From the NCBI RefSeq assembly GCF_900104845.1, contig NZ_FNSR01000001.1, forward strand, positions 2,418,001 through 2,482,000: a stretch of 64,000 nt of DNA, written 5' to 3'. A model generated the notes under the pieces. It did not search any database. It had not been told where the DNA came from and worked only from the letters and a program-made list of their open reading frames with translations. Below are positions 18,161 to 28,886 of the stretch, piece by piece; within the stretch, counting starts at the first letter, position 1, and each line of letters starts with the position of its first letter. Origin of the DNA: Paraburkholderia caballeronis. Its GTDB lineage: Bacteria; Pseudomonadota; Gammaproteobacteria; Burkholderiales; Burkholderiaceae. The translations under genes and the position numbers were made by a program.

Positions 18161-19462
18161 TCAGACGCCCGCGGTTTCGGTCGCGGCGACGCGCGCCTGC
18201 AACGCGTTGCGAATCCGCGCGACCACGTAGTCCGCGTCGCGCGCGATGCCCGAGAAGCGGCCCGAGCCCCACGTATGCAGCCACGGCAGGCCGATGAAGT
18301 ACAGCCCTTCGACCGGCGTCACGCCGCGCGCGTGCTCCGGGTAACCGCGGCCGTTGAACACCGGCGCGTCGATCCAGCTGAAGTCCGGCCGGAAGCCGAT
18401 GCACCAGATCACCGAGCCGATGCCGCTCGCCGCGACGTCGAGCGTCGTGCGTTCGCCGGCCGGCTGCCACACCGGCTCGTAACGCGACGGCGGCGGCGCG
18501 GAGAGGCCGTTTTTCTCGATGTACGCGTCGATGCCCGCGTTGATCCGGTTGTACGTGTCGTCGGCGGCCTTCAGGTTGTCGATCAGGTTCGGCGCGAATT
18601 GCAGCGCGCCGTCGCGCAGGTCGTCGAGCCGGCCGTACAGTTCCATGCCCTCGGCCGCGAAGCGGCGCAGGTCGATGTCGCGGCCGCCGTCGCGGCCCGT
18701 TACGTAATGGTTGGTGTTGTCGCGCACGCCTTCGCGCAGCGGATGCTGCTCGACCGGCATGTCGTAGTAGCCCATGTCCGCGAGCCAGTCCACCACGTCG
18801 CGGCCGCGATAGAAACGCGCGCAGCGCGGCGCCTCGCCGACCGCGAGCACGACCTTGCGGCCCGCGAGATGCAGGTCCTCCGCGATCTGCGCGCCGGACT
18901 GGCCGGAGCCGACCACCAGCACCGCGCCTTCGGGCAGCGTGTCGGCGCTGCGGTATTCGGACGACTGCATCTGCACGATCGACGCGGGCAGCCGTTCGGC
19001 CAGACGCGGCACGATCGGCGTGTGATAACCGCCGGACGCGACCACCACGTGATCGGCGGTGAACTGGCCGGCCGTCGTCGCGACCGTGTAGACGCCGTCC
19101 GCGCCGCGCTTCACGCGCGTGACCGCCGTGTGTTCGAGCACCGGCGCGTCGACCATCGCGATGAAGCCGTCGAGGTAGTCGATGATCTCGTCCTTCTTCA
19201 TGAAGCCGTGCGGATCGTCGCCGCGATACGGCCAGCCCGGCAGCGCGCACTGCCAGTTCGGCGTGACGAGGCAGAACGCGTCCCAGCGCTGCTCGCGCCA
19301 CGTGTGCGTGACGGTGTTCTTCTCGACCACCAGATGATCGATGCCGGCCTGCTTCAGGTAATAGCTGACCGACAGCCCGGCCTGTCCGCCGCCCGCGACG
19401 ATCACGCTGTAGTGGCGGCCGGCGGCGCTGTCCGCGGTCGTGGGGTTCGGATGGTTCGACAT
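18161..19462 (-). CDS. MSMEG_0569-family flavin-dependent oxidoreductase (Nit1C cluster)
   Basis: 433 residues. An N-terminal dinucleotide fold GGGQAGLSVSYYLKQAG binds FAD. WREQRWDAFCLVTPNWQCALPGWPY resembles class-B flavin monooxygenases of the YUCCA/TrkA-like type. The second Rossmann motif VVGSGQSGAQIAEDL would bind NADPH, and HTWGSGRFSGIARDADYV closes the FAD domain. No membrane segment is present. Family MSMEG_0569 is a standard member of the conserved nitrilase (Nit1) cluster. Its exact reaction is not established as far as I know; oxygenation or oxidation of a nitrogenous intermediate is likely. Confidence 0.85.
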   Translation of the reverse strand: MSNHPNPTTADSAAGRHYSVIVAGGGQAGLSVSYYLKQAGIDHLVVEKNTVTHTWREQRWDAFCLVTPNWQCALPGWPYRGDDPHGFMKKDEIIDYLDGFIAMVDAPVLEHTAVTRVKRGADGVYTVATTAGQFTADHVVVASGGYHTPIVPRLAERLPASIVQMQSSEYRSADTLPEGAVLVVGSGQSGAQIAEDLHLAGRKVVLAVGEAPRCARFYRGRDVVDWLADMGYYDMPVEQHPLREGVRDNTNHYVTGRDGGRDIDLRRFAAEGMELYGRLDDLRDGALQFAPNLIDNLKAADDTYNRINAGIDAYIEKNGLSAPPPSRYEPVWQPAGERTTLDVAASGIGSVIWCIGFRPDFSWIDAPVFNGRGYPEHARGVTPVEGLYFIGLPWLHTWGSGRFSGIARDADYVVARIRNALQARVAATETAGV

Positions 19463-19517
19463 GATTGTTCCTTGCAGGGAGACGGCGCGGACAGCCGGAA
19501 CACGGCTCGCGCGGGGT

Positions 19518-19802
19518 TCAGTTGAATTCGATGACGGTCACGTGCGCGTCCGGCTGGCCGCGAAAACGCGCGGCGTCGTGCTCGATCTGCGCGAGCTGGT
19601 CGAGCGCGGACGAACACGCGTAGCCGTAGCGTTCGCGCACGCGTTCGGACGCCGCGCCGAGCGCGGTGCGCGCGAGCGCGACGAACTCGTCGAGCGGATA
19701 ACGGCGGCCCGGCGTGAAGTGCTCGCGCACGACGGTCGAAGGCGAATAACAGTTGGCTTCGCTGCCGTCGGGCCAGGCGATGCGAAAGTAAAGGACGGGC
19801 AT
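19518..19802 (-). CDS. MSMEG_0570-family small nitrogen-starvation-response protein
   Basis: 94 residues, no signal peptide or membrane segment. The motif order MPVLYFRIAWPDGSEANCYSPSTVV, then YPLDEFVALARTALGAASERV and YACSSALDQLAQIE, matches the MSMEG_0570 family found almost only in Nit1C-type clusters. Function is unknown; it may be an accessory or binding protein for one of the cluster enzymes. It lies 55 bases downstream of nothing coding and directly after the AIR-synthase-like gene (15-base gap). Confidence 0.85.
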   Translation of the reverse strand: MPVLYFRIAWPDGSEANCYSPSTVVREHFTPGRRYPLDEFVALARTALGAASERVRERYGYACSSALDQLAQIEHDAARFRGQPDAHVTVIEFN

Positions 19803-19817
19803 CGTCGTTCCTCGTTG

Positions 19818-20876
19818 TTAGCTTGCGCCGGCGTGCGCGCGGGGTGTGTGGGGCGCGCTCGCCGGCGTATCGACAGGCGGCGCGACGATGAACGCCGCGT
19901 CGCGAAAATTCCATAACGGCGCGGATGCGCCGCGTGCTTCGATCCGAACCTCGCGCGACGCATCGACCACGCCGATCGACGCGCACGCAAGCGAACGTGC
20001 GTGGAAGCGTTCGATCACCGCGTCCGCGTGTTCGTTACGCACCGACAGCAGAAAACCGAAGCTCGGAAACGCGGTGAGCCAGCGTTCGAAGTCGGCCTCG
20101 GACTCGACGCCGTCGGGACGCGGGATCGCATCGAGATCGATCGTCGCGCCCGCTTCCGAGCATTCGAGCAGCATCAGCGCGGTGCCGAGCGCGCCGGCCA
20201 TGCTGATGTCCTTCGCCGCGTCGCACAGCCCGCTTTCCGCGAGTTCGGGCAGCAGTTCGAGGTCGCCGCGCAACCGCTCCGCGGGCGAGCCAACCGACGC
20301 GTTCCAGAACGGAAACGGCTCCTCGTAACGGCCGCGCAGATCGACGGCCATCAGCAGACGGTCGCCGGGCCGCGCGTTGAAGCTCGACAGCAGGCGGCGC
20401 GCGCGGCCGAGAATCGCGACCGCCAGTTGCGGCTGCGCGCTGCGCGCGTTGCTATGCCCGCCGACCACCGGCACGCCGTATGCAACCGACGCGGCCGCGA
20501 TGCCGGCCAGCACGTCGCGGCCCGCATCGACGCCGTCGCTCCACAGCGCATCGACGACCGCGAGCGGCCGGCCGCCCATCGCATAGATGTCGCTGACGTT
20601 CACCATCACGCCGCTGTAGCCCGCGAACCACGGCATCGCGGCGACGAAATCCGCGACCAGCCCTTCGATCGCGAACAGCAGATAACCGTCGCCGCCCGGC
20701 TCGCGAATAGCCGCGCAGTCGTCGCCGACCGCGACCGCCTGCGCGAGATCCGCCGCGCCATGCGGCAGCCCGCGCGCGAGCGACGCGACCACCTCCGCGA
20801 TGTCGGTCTTGTGCGCGAAACCGCGGCTCGCGCGCAGCCGCCCCGCCAGCGCCGCGACGTTCAAGACGCCGTTCAC
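19818..20876 (-). CDS. Sll0787-family AIR synthase-related protein (Nit1C cluster)
   Basis: 352 residues from a GTG start that overlaps the stop of the GNAT gene (GTGA coupling). The ATP-binding pattern of the AIR synthase/selenophosphate synthetase/HypE superfamily is clear: AVAVGDDCAAIREPGGDGYLLFAIEG, then YSGVMVNVSDIYAMGGRPLAVVDALW, VVGGHSNA, and C-terminal DISMAGALGTALMLLECSEAGATIDLD. These enzymes phosphorylate and activate amide- or thiol-like groups using ATP. In related clusters it is often fused to the GNAT protein encoded just upstream; here the two are separate but coupled. Confidence 0.83.
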   Translation of the reverse strand: MNGVLNVAALAGRLRASRGFAHKTDIAEVVASLARGLPHGAADLAQAVAVGDDCAAIREPGGDGYLLFAIEGLVADFVAAMPWFAGYSGVMVNVSDIYAMGGRPLAVVDALWSDGVDAGRDVLAGIAAASVAYGVPVVGGHSNARSAQPQLAVAILGRARRLLSSFNARPGDRLLMAVDLRGRYEEPFPFWNASVGSPAERLRGDLELLPELAESGLCDAAKDISMAGALGTALMLLECSEAGATIDLDAIPRPDGVESEADFERWLTAFPSFGFLLSVRNEHADAVIERFHARSLACASIGVVDASREVRIEARGASAPLWNFRDAAFIVAPPVDTPASAPHTPRAHAGAS

Positions 20877-21436
20877 GACGCGCTCCTCGGCTGCGCGACG
20901 AAGCCGCTCGTCGGCGTCGCGCACGGCGGATAACGGTCGAGCCGCGCCTGCATCAGATGATGCGAGCGGCCATGCAGCGTTTCCTCCGCCAGCACGTCCC
21001 AGTGCAGCCGGCGAAACAGCGGCACGTTCTGGCTCTGCACGTGCGCGAGGAAGGTCTCGCAGCCGAGCGCGTGCGCGCTGCTGACCGCGAGCCGGATCAG
21101 CGTCGCGCCGATGCGCCCGTGGTTGCGGAACGCCGCGTGCACCGCGAGGCGCGAGCCGTACCAGACGCCCGGCGCTTCCTCGTGGATGCGCACGGTGCCG
21201 ACCACCTGGTCCGGCATCCCGGCGATGCACGACAGCGCGACCAGCTGCTGCGCGCGATCGTCGATCTCGTCGCGGTCGTCGCCGACGAAGATCCCCTGCT
21301 CGATGCAGAACACCGCGCGGCGCAGCCGGTGCGCCTCGTTCGCTTCCCACGGCAGCGTGGTCCACTTCACGCGGTACTCGGCGGGCGCGAACGCGAGCGG
21401 CAGCACGTCGTCTTCGATGATCGCCTCGGCCAGCAT
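20873..21436 (-). CDS. MSMEG_0567/Sll0786-family GNAT N-acyltransferase (Nit1C cluster)
   Basis: 187 residues from ATG 21436. It carries the GNAT acetyl-CoA-binding arrangement (VVGTVRIHEEAPGVWYGSRLAVHAAFRNHGRIGATLIRLAVSSAHALGCETFLAHVQSQNVPLFRRLHW). An N-terminal piece, RLRRAVFCIEQGIFVGDDRDEID, resembles the autoinducer-synthase-like GNAT subset. It is sandwiched between the radical SAM gene (2-base gap) and the AIR-synthase-like gene (4-base overlap). Likely role: N-acylation of a pathway intermediate; the substrate is unknown. Confidence 0.84.
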   Translation of the reverse strand: MLAEAIIEDDVLPLAFAPAEYRVKWTTLPWEANEAHRLRRAVFCIEQGIFVGDDRDEIDDRAQQLVALSCIAGMPDQVVGTVRIHEEAPGVWYGSRLAVHAAFRNHGRIGATLIRLAVSSAHALGCETFLAHVQSQNVPLFRRLHWDVLAEETLHGRSHHLMQARLDRYPPCATPTSGFVAQPRSAS

Positions 21437-21438
21437 GG

Positions 21439-22551
<1,113 letters not shown>

Positions 22552-23550
22552 CGACGTTTCCTCCAGTTGAATAAACCGCGGCTGCCGCATCGCAACCGGC
22601 CATCGGCGCGACGGTGACGGCCGGCCGGTCGTTGATCGCGAGACTCAGCAACTCGGGCCGCGCGTAGTGGCCGACCGAGTCCATCATCCGCTTGCGCTTG
22701 GTGATGAGCGACATGTCGAGATCGGCGATCACGATCCCCTCGCCTTCGCGCAGCGGCTCCGCGAGAAGCTGCCCTTCCGGCGACACGATCGCGGTGAAGC
22801 AGCCGCCGCGCAGCGCCTTCTGCAGCTTCGGATCGGTGGTCACCGAGTCGATCTGCGGGTCGGTCAGCCAGCCCGTCGAGTTCACGACGAAACAGCCGGA
22901 CTCCAGCGCGTGATGACGGATCGTCACCTCGATCTGTTCCGCGAAAATCGGCCCGACGAGCGAGCCCGGAAACTGGCTGCAATGGATCTCTTCGTGCTGC
23001 GTCATCAACGCGTAGCGCGCGAGCGGGTTGTAGTGCTCCCAGCACGCGAGCGCGCCGACGCGCCCGATGCCGGTATGCGCGACCTTCAGCCCCGCCGCGT
23101 CGCCCTGCCCCCAGATCATCCGTTCATGGAAGGTCGGCGTGATCTTGCGGCGCTTCAGCACGAGCCGGCCGTCCACGTCGAACACGAGCTGCGTGTTGTA
23201 CAGGCTGCCGTGGTCGCGCTCGTTCACGCCGAGCACGACCACCGTGCGATGCCGCCGCGCGCGTTCGGCGACCGCCTCGGTCACCGGGCCGGGCACGACG
23301 ACCGCCTGTTCGTAGAGCCGCATGTGCTCCGGGCCGGACGCGACCGGCGGCCGGACGAACGAAAAGTACGGGTAGTACGGCACGAACGTCTCGGGGAACA
23401 CGACCAGCTGCGCGCCCTTGGCCGCGGCCTCGTCGATCGCGTCGCAGACGCGTGCGAGCGTGCCGCCCGGCTGCTCGAAGTCCGGCGCGATCTGAACTGC
23501 GGCCGCGCGGACGATACGCTTTTCTGACATGATGATTTCCGCCGCGCCGC

Positions 23551-24033
23551 TCAGACGGTCCAGGTGTGGATGACCAGCGCGTTCTCCTTGCGGTGCAGCA
23601 GCTGGATGTCGAGCACGTCGAGCGGATTGATCGGGCGGATGCCTTCGATCAGCGACGCTTCGCCGTGGCCGTACAGCGCCTGCAACGCGAAACGGCATGC
23701 GTACACCTTGCCGCCTTCCTCCATGAACTTCGTCAGTTGCTTGTTGAAGTTCAGGTGGCCGGGGAACGCCTCGTCGCCGAGGGTCGGGAACCCGCGTTGC
23801 AGGCCGAGCGTGACGCCGGGGCCGTACAGCAGCACCGATGTTTCGAATCCCTTACGTTGCAGACGGGTCGCCTGCAGCATGTTCACGAAGCCGATCGAGC
23901 CTTCGAACGCAACCGTGTGGAACGTGACGAGCGCCTTCTCGCCGGGCTCGGCCTTTACGTCCTCGAACACCTTCTCTTCGTAATCGACGAGGTAGTCGCC
24001 CTTCTTGTGCAGCGGGATATCGACGGCAGGCAT
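23551..24033 (-). CDS. MSMEG_0572/Sll0783-family nitrogen starvation response protein
   Basis: 160 residues. I chose ATG 24033 ([21 protein letters not shown]) because GGAGAG precedes it; an ATG 12 bases upstream is possible. Conserved pattern: [73 protein letters not shown]. It has a DsrE/F-like look but no recognised catalytic site. This is the first gene of the Nit1C operon, 20 bases before the nitrilase. The family name reflects induction of the cyanobacterial orthologue under nitrogen starvation; biochemical function is unknown. Confidence 0.87.
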   Translation of the reverse strand: MPAVDIPLHKKGDYLVDYEEKVFEDVKAEPGEKALVTFHTVAFEGSIGFVNMLQATRLQRKGFETSVLLYGPGVTLGLQRGFPTLGDEAFPGHLNFNKQLTKFMEEGGKVYACRFALQALYGHGEASLIEGIRPINPLDVLDIQLLHRKENALVIHTWTV

Positions 24034-24103
24034 TTCACTCTCCATTCAGATAATCAATTGATCGGTTTTTCGCGGATTAACCGGCACCGCGTGGCCGATA
24101 TAA

Positions 24104-24120
24104 CGCAACGGCCATGCCAA
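24104..24120 (-). promoter_or_regulatory. Candidate sigma-54 promoter for the Nit1C operon
   Basis: Read on the minus strand this is TTGGCATGGCCGTTGCG. It fits the sigma-54 consensus TTGGCACG-N4-TTGCW with one mismatch in each half and the obligatory GG-N10-GC spacing. Transcription would start near 24093, giving a leader of about 60 nt before the first gene. An RpoN promoter fits a nitrogen-scavenging operon. The site lies well outside any coding region. An activator site was not identified with confidence. Confidence 0.6.
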
Positions 24121-24420
24121 ATTCCGGCCCGGAAAATGCAATCACTTGCCGATCAGGCAGGCGATCAGTGCGAAGCGGACGCGAAAAAAATTTTGCGGAG
24201 CCGCGCCGGGCGGGCCTGAGCGGCCGGCCGCACCGTTCACGCCACGCGTGCGACGTTCGCGCACAGGGCATCGCTTGCGCGATGGTGGTGCGCCGCACGC
24301 CGAAACCGTGCACTGATCCGATCAATGCGATCAATAGCGATTTGATTAGCGATCTTTATTTATTTCCTGATCGGATCGCGTGTTATCGTGAATTGCAGGA
24401 CCGATCACGAGGCGAGTTTC
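24121..24420. promoter_or_regulatory. Divergent regulatory region between Nit1C operon and MocR gene
   Basis: No gene is seen here. The right half is unusually AT-rich for this genome and full of GATC-containing elements. TGATCCGATCA (24314-24324) and TGATCGGATCG (24368-24378) form an inverted pair. GCGAT recurs at 24327, 24337 and 24349, and CAATTGATCGG lies at 24055. MocR/GntR-aminotransferase regulators usually bind repeated half-sites in such divergent regions, so these are operator candidates for the regulator starting at 24421. Confidence 0.45.
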
Positions 24421-25809
24421 ATGGACATGTTGTTGCAGCACTGGATCAAGCGGCTGGCGGAAAACCGCAAGCCCGCGTATCTGACGATTCCCGACCTGAT
24501 CGAGGAAGACCTCGCGAGCGGACGGCTGCGGCCGCGCGACAAGCTGCCGGGACTACGCGACCTCGCGCTCGCGCTCGACCTCAACTACACGACGGTCGCG
24601 CGCGGTTACGCGGAGGCGCGCAAGCGCGGGCTGCTCGACGCGCGCGCGGGCAGCGGCACGTTCGTGCGCGGCAAGACGCCGACGCTGCCGCTCGCGGGCG
24701 GCAGCGTCGTCGAGATGTCGATGAACATGCCGCCCGAACCGCCGGAATTCGCCCAGCGGCTGCGCGACGCGTCCGCGCGCCTGTTCGAAGCCGCGGACCC
24801 GTTCCGGCTGCTGCGCTATCAGGACTTCGGCGGCACGCCGGAGGACCGCGCGGCCGGACGCGCCTGGCTCTCGCAGCGCCTGCCCGACTGCGAGAGCGAC
24901 ACGGTGCTGGTATGCCCCGGCATCCACAGCGCGCTCGTCGCGCTGGTGTCGCAACTCGCGCGCGCCGGCGAAACGATCTGCCTCGACACGCTCGCGTATC
25001 CGGGCATCAAGGCGATCGCCGCGCAACTCGGCGTGCGTTTGCAGGCGCTGCCGCGCGACGACGAAGGGCCGCTGCCGCACGCGTTCGAGGCGCTGTGCAG
25101 GACCGACAAGCCGAGCGCGTTCTACTGCAACCCGACCTTGCAGAACCCGAGCACGCTGACGCTGTCGAGCCGCCGCCGCGAAGCGCTCGCGGACGTCGCG
25201 CTGCGCTACAGCGTGCCGATCATCGAGGACGACGCGTATGCGATGCTGCCGCGCGACGCGCCCGCGCCGCTCGCGTCGCTCGCGCCGGAACTCACGTGGT
25301 ACGTGACCGGGCTGTCGAAGAGCTTCGGCGCGGGGCTGCGCGTCGCGTATCTGCGCGCGCCGACCGCGCGGCAGACGCAGCGCGTCGCCGGCGCGCTGCG
25401 CGCGACCACGGTGATGGCGAGCCCGTTCACCGTGCTGCTCGCGACGCAATGGATCAACGACGGCACCGCGCACGACATGCTCGACGCGATCCGCGCGGAA
25501 TCGAACGCGCGCCAGGCGATCGCCGCGCAGGAACTCGACCACTGCCGCTACGACGCGCATCCGGACGGCTTCCACATCTGGCTCGACGTGCCGAAGAACG
25601 GCTGGAGCGCATCGGAACTCGCGCTGCAACTGCGCAACCAGGGCATCGCGGCGGTCGCGGGCGCGGCGTTCTCGACCGACGGCAGCCCGCCGAACGCGAT
25701 CCGCGTGTGCCTCGGCGGCCCGCAGGACCGGCACGACTGCCGCGACATGCTGCGGATGCTCGCGGAGACGCTCGAACATCCGCATCATCTGCACCTGCCG
25801 GTGATGTGA
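24421..25809 (+). CDS. MocR-type regulator (GntR winged helix + PLP aminotransferase domain), divergent to Nit1C operon
   Basis: 462 residues; ATG 24421 follows a GAGGCGAG ribosome-binding sequence. The N-terminal winged helix (~15-80) reads LIEEDLASGRLRPRDKLPGLRDLALALDLNYTTVARGYAEARKRGLLDARAGSGTFV. The C-terminal fold-type-I aminotransferase domain has CNPTLQNPSTLT, IIEDDAYAML and the PLP lysine at about residue 300 in TGLSKSFGAGLR. These regulators sense amino compounds or PLP. Divergent placement from the nitrilase operon makes it the likely local regulator. A strong hairpin terminator follows the stop. Confidence 0.85.
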   Translation: MDMLLQHWIKRLAENRKPAYLTIPDLIEEDLASGRLRPRDKLPGLRDLALALDLNYTTVARGYAEARKRGLLDARAGSGTFVRGKTPTLPLAGGSVVEMSMNMPPEPPEFAQRLRDASARLFEAADPFRLLRYQDFGGTPEDRAAGRAWLSQRLPDCESDTVLVCPGIHSALVALVSQLARAGETICLDTLAYPGIKAIAAQLGVRLQALPRDDEGPLPHAFEALCRTDKPSAFYCNPTLQNPSTLTLSSRRREALADVALRYSVPIIEDDAYAMLPRDAPAPLASLAPELTWYVTGLSKSFGAGLRVAYLRAPTARQTQRVAGALRATTVMASPFTVLLATQWINDGTAHDMLDAIRAESNARQAIAAQELDHCRYDAHPDGFHIWLDVPKNGWSASELALQLRNQGIAAVAGAAFSTDGSPPNAIRVCLGGPQDRHDCRDMLRMLAETLEHPHHLHLPVM

Positions 25810-25829
25810 ACGCGCCCGCGCAACGAAAA

Positions 25830-25865
25830 AAACCCGGCGGCCGAATGAACGGCCGCCGGGTTTTT
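25830..25865. terminator. Bidirectional rho-independent terminator
   Basis: AACCCGGCGGCCG and CGGCCGCCGGGTT pair as a perfect ~14-bp stem around the loop AATGAA. It is flanked by A-runs on the left and T-runs on the right, so it can end both the MocR gene (plus strand) and the cyoABCD operon (minus strand). Confidence 0.92.
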
Positions 25866-25899
25866 CAAGGGTGAACCGAGGCGTGAACGAACGCGCCGC

Positions 25900-26292
25900 T
25901 CAGTCGTGCGCCATCGCCCGATCGACCGACATCTGCGTCGGCATCATGTTCACGTTCGCGTTGTGCATCACCCACAGCGACAGCCCGACGATCACCGCGA
26001 TCAGGAAGCCGGTGCAGATGAAGATGCCGACGTTCGAACGCTGGTCGCGCGCGGTGCCCAGGTGCAGGAAGTACACCAGTTGCACCAGGAGCTGCGCGAC
26101 GCACAGCACGACGATCGCGGCGAGGCCGTAACCGCGCGGCACCGCGTCGGTCATCACCGCGGCGAACGACGCGAGCGTCAGCACGAGCGACAGCACCATG
26201 CCGGTCACGTAGCCCTTCAGGCTGCCATGCGACGCCGCGTGCAGCGTGTCATGGGAAGCGTCATGGGACGAGGATTGAGGCATCTTTTTCAT
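25900..26292 (-). CDS. cyoD: Cytochrome o ubiquinol oxidase subunit IV
   Basis: 130 residues from ATG 26292, which overlaps the cyoC stop (ATGA). A His/Ser-rich N-terminus is followed by three membrane helices: [45 protein letters not shown] and [25 protein letters not shown]. The pattern [12 protein letters not shown] is typical of CyoD/COX4-pro. The subunit assists CuB insertion and assembly of bo3-type quinol oxidase. It is the last gene of the operon; no cyoE (heme O synthase) follows. Confidence 0.92.
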   Translation of the reverse strand: MKKMPQSSSHDASHDTLHAASHGSLKGYVTGMVLSLVLTLASFAAVMTDAVPRGYGLAAIVVLCVAQLLVQLVYFLHLGTARDQRSNVGIFICTGFLIAVIVGLSLWVMHNANVNMMPTQMSVDRAMAHD

Positions 26293-26903
26293 ACGAACTC
26301 GCGCAGATAAACGAACGTAAACACGCAGATCCAGACCAGATCCAGGAAGTGCCAGAAGAGGCTCAGGCACGACAACCGGCGGCGCGTGACGCCGGTCAGC
26401 CCGAAGCGGCTCACCTGGTGCGTCATCACCGCGATCCACAACAGGCCGCATGTGACGTGCAGCCCGTGCGTGCCGACCAGCGTGAAGTACGCGGACAGGA
26501 ACGCGCTGGTGCCGGGACCCGCGCCGTCGCGGATCAGCTTCGCGAACTCGAACACCTCCATCGCGATGAAACCCGCGCCGAACAGGAACGTGACGACGAG
26601 CCAGCCGATCACCCGCTCGCGCCGGTGCGCGTGCAGGCTCAGCATCGCCATCCCGAACGTGAAGCTGCTCGCGAGCAGCAGCAGCGTTTCGCCGAGCACG
26701 TACGGCAGCTCGAACAGGCCGTGGCCGGTCGGGCCGCCGGCCGTCGCGTTCGCGAGCACGCCGAACGTCGCGAACAGCGTCGCGAAGATCAGGCAGTCGC
26801 TCATCAGGTAGATCCAGAACCCGATGGTCGTCTTCGAGCCATCGTCGTGGTCGTGGTGGCCAGGCGCATGGCCGTGCGCTTGATGCGTGGACAGGGTAGT
26901 CAT
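26289..26903 (-). CDS. cyoC: Cytochrome o ubiquinol oxidase subunit III
   Basis: 204 residues with a His-rich N-terminus ([15 protein letters not shown]) and five membrane helices, as expected for CyoC. Family motifs are [69 protein letters not shown] and [20 protein letters not shown]. It has no metal centre of its own and stabilises subunit I. Four bases separate it from cyoB. Confidence 0.95.
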   Translation of the reverse strand: MTTLSTHQAHGHAPGHHDHDDGSKTTIGFWIYLMSDCLIFATLFATFGVLANATAGGPTGHGLFELPYVLGETLLLLASSFTFGMAMLSLHAHRRERVIGWLVVTFLFGAGFIAMEVFEFAKLIRDGAGPGTSAFLSAYFTLVGTHGLHVTCGLLWIAVMTHQVSRFGLTGVTRRRLSCLSLFWHFLDLVWICVFTFVYLREFV

Positions 26904-26907
26904 GATG

Positions 26908-28884
26908 TCAGGCGGCCTCGCCCAGTTGCGCGAAGCGCGCGTTCTCGATCCGGGCGACTTCCGCCGCCGGCACGTAATAGTCGACGTCCTGGTCGTAGCT
27001 GCGCACGATGAACGTGACGATCGCGCCGACGATCCCGACCGCCGCGAACAGCCACATGTGCCACACGAGCGAGAAGCTCAGCAGCATGCAGAACGCCGCG
27101 ATCACGAAACCCGCGCCGGTGTTGCGCGGCATGTGGATGTCCTCGTACTGCGCGGGCTGCACGTACGCGCGGCCGGCTTCCTTGTTGTCCCAGTGCTGCT
27201 CCATCGACGTGATGGCCGGCACCTGCGCGAAGTTGTAGAACGGCGCGGGCGACGCGGTCGACCATTCGAGGCTGCGGCCGTTCCACGGGTCGCCGGTCAG
27301 GTCGCGGTTCGCGTCGCGCTCGCGGATGCTCACCGCGAACTGGATCAGCAGCGACAGAATGCCCGCGCCGACGAACAGCGCGCCGATCAGCGCGACGACC
27401 AGCCACGGATGCCATGCCGGCACCGAATAGTGGTTCATCCGGCGCGTCATCCCGTCGAAGCCGAGGATGTAGAGCGGCGTGAACGCGAGCCAGTAGCCGA
27501 TCAGCCAGCACCAGAACGCGACCTTGCCCCAGAACTCGTTCAGCGTGAAGCCGAACACCTTCGGGAACCAGAAGCTGATGCCGGCCAGCATGCCGAACAC
27601 CACGCCGCCGATGATGACGTTGTGGAAGTGCGCGACGAGGAACAGCGAGTTGTGCAGCACGAAGTCCGCGCCCGGCACCGCGAGCAGCACGCCGGTCATC
27701 CCGCCGACCGCGAACGTGACCATGAAGCCGATCGTCCACAGCGTCGCCGAGTGGTAGCGGATGCGGCCGCGGTACATCGTGAACAGCCAGTTGAACAGCT
27801 TCACGCCGGTCGGGATCGAGATGATCGTCGTCATGATCCCGAAGAACGCGTTCACGTTCGCGCCGGAGCCCATCGTGAAGAAGTGGTGCAGCCACACGAA
27901 GAACGACAGGATGCCGATCGACGACGTCGCGTACACCATCGACTTGTAGCCGAACAGCGGCTTGCCGGAGAACGTCGCGATGATCTCGGAGAACGCGCCG
28001 AACGCGGGCAGGATCAGGATGTACACCTCGGGGTGGCCCCACACCCAGATCAGGTTGATGTACATCATCGCGTTGCCGCCCAGCTCGTTCGTGAAGAAGT
28101 GCATGCCGAGATAACGGTCCATCGTCAGCAGCGCGAGCGTGCCGGTCAGCACCGGGAACACCGCGACGATCAGGATGTTCGTGATCAGCGCGGTCCACAC
28201 GAACACCGGCATCTTCATCAGGTTCATGCCCGGCGCGCGCATGCGCAGGATCGTCACGACGAAGTTGATGCCGGTGAGCGTGGTGCCGAGGCCCGACACC
28301 TGCAACGACCATATGTAGTAGTCGACGCCCGTGGTTGGACTGTAGCCCAGCTCGGACAGCGGCGGATACGCGACCCAGCCGACCGCCGCGAAGTCGCCGA
28401 CGAACATCGACATCATCACGAGCACCGCGCCGACCACGGCCAGCCAGAACGACAGCGAGTTCACGAACGGATACGCGACGTCGCGCGCGCCGATCTGCAG
28501 CGGCACGATCACGTTCATCAGGCCGAGGATCAGCGGCGTCGCGACGAAGAAGATCATGATCACGCCGTGCGCGGTGAAGATCTGGTCGTAGTGATGCGGC
28601 GGCAGGTAGCCGGCCGCGCCGTCGCTGGCGATCGCCTGCTGCACGCGCATCATGATGGCGTCCGCGAAACCGCGCAGCAGCATCACGAGCGCGAGCACGA
28701 TGTACATCACGCCGATCCGCTTGTGATCGACCGACGTGATCCATTCGCGCCACAGGTAGCCCCATTTGCCCGCGCGCGTGATCGCGCCGAGCAGCAGCAG
28801 GCCGAGGAGCGCCACGACCGCGCCGGTGCCCATGATGATGGGCTCGTGCCACGGTACGGCGTCGAGAGTGAGTTTTCCGAACAT
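26908..28884 (-). CDS. cyoB: Cytochrome o ubiquinol oxidase subunit I
   Basis: 658 residues, the usual CyoB length. The catalytic heme-copper set is visible: [11 protein letters not shown] (low-spin heme His), [15 protein letters not shown] (CuB His and the cross-linked Tyr), WLHHFFTMG (two CuB His), and [13 protein letters not shown] (heme ligands). It has fifteen or so hydrophobic segments. It reduces O2 to water with ubiquinol as donor and pumps protons across the inner membrane. Only 2 bases separate it from cyoA. Confidence 0.97.
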   Translation of the reverse strand: MFGKLTLDAVPWHEPIIMGTGAVVALLGLLLLGAITRAGKWGYLWREWITSVDHKRIGVMYIVLALVMLLRGFADAIMMRVQQAIASDGAAGYLPPHHYDQIFTAHGVIMIFFVATPLILGLMNVIVPLQIGARDVAYPFVNSLSFWLAVVGAVLVMMSMFVGDFAAVGWVAYPPLSELGYSPTTGVDYYIWSLQVSGLGTTLTGINFVVTILRMRAPGMNLMKMPVFVWTALITNILIVAVFPVLTGTLALLTMDRYLGMHFFTNELGGNAMMYINLIWVWGHPEVYILILPAFGAFSEIIATFSGKPLFGYKSMVYATSSIGILSFFVWLHHFFTMGSGANVNAFFGIMTTIISIPTGVKLFNWLFTMYRGRIRYHSATLWTIGFMVTFAVGGMTGVLLAVPGADFVLHNSLFLVAHFHNVIIGGVVFGMLAGISFWFPKVFGFTLNEFWGKVAFWCWLIGYWLAFTPLYILGFDGMTRRMNHYSVPAWHPWLVVALIGALFVGAGILSLLIQFAVSIRERDANRDLTGDPWNGRSLEWSTASPAPFYNFAQVPAITSMEQHWDNKEAGRAYVQPAQYEDIHMPRNTGAGFVIAAFCMLLSFSLVWHMWLFAAVGIVGAIVTFIVRSYDQDVDYYVPAAEVARIENARFAQLGEAA

Positions 28885-28886
28885 GA

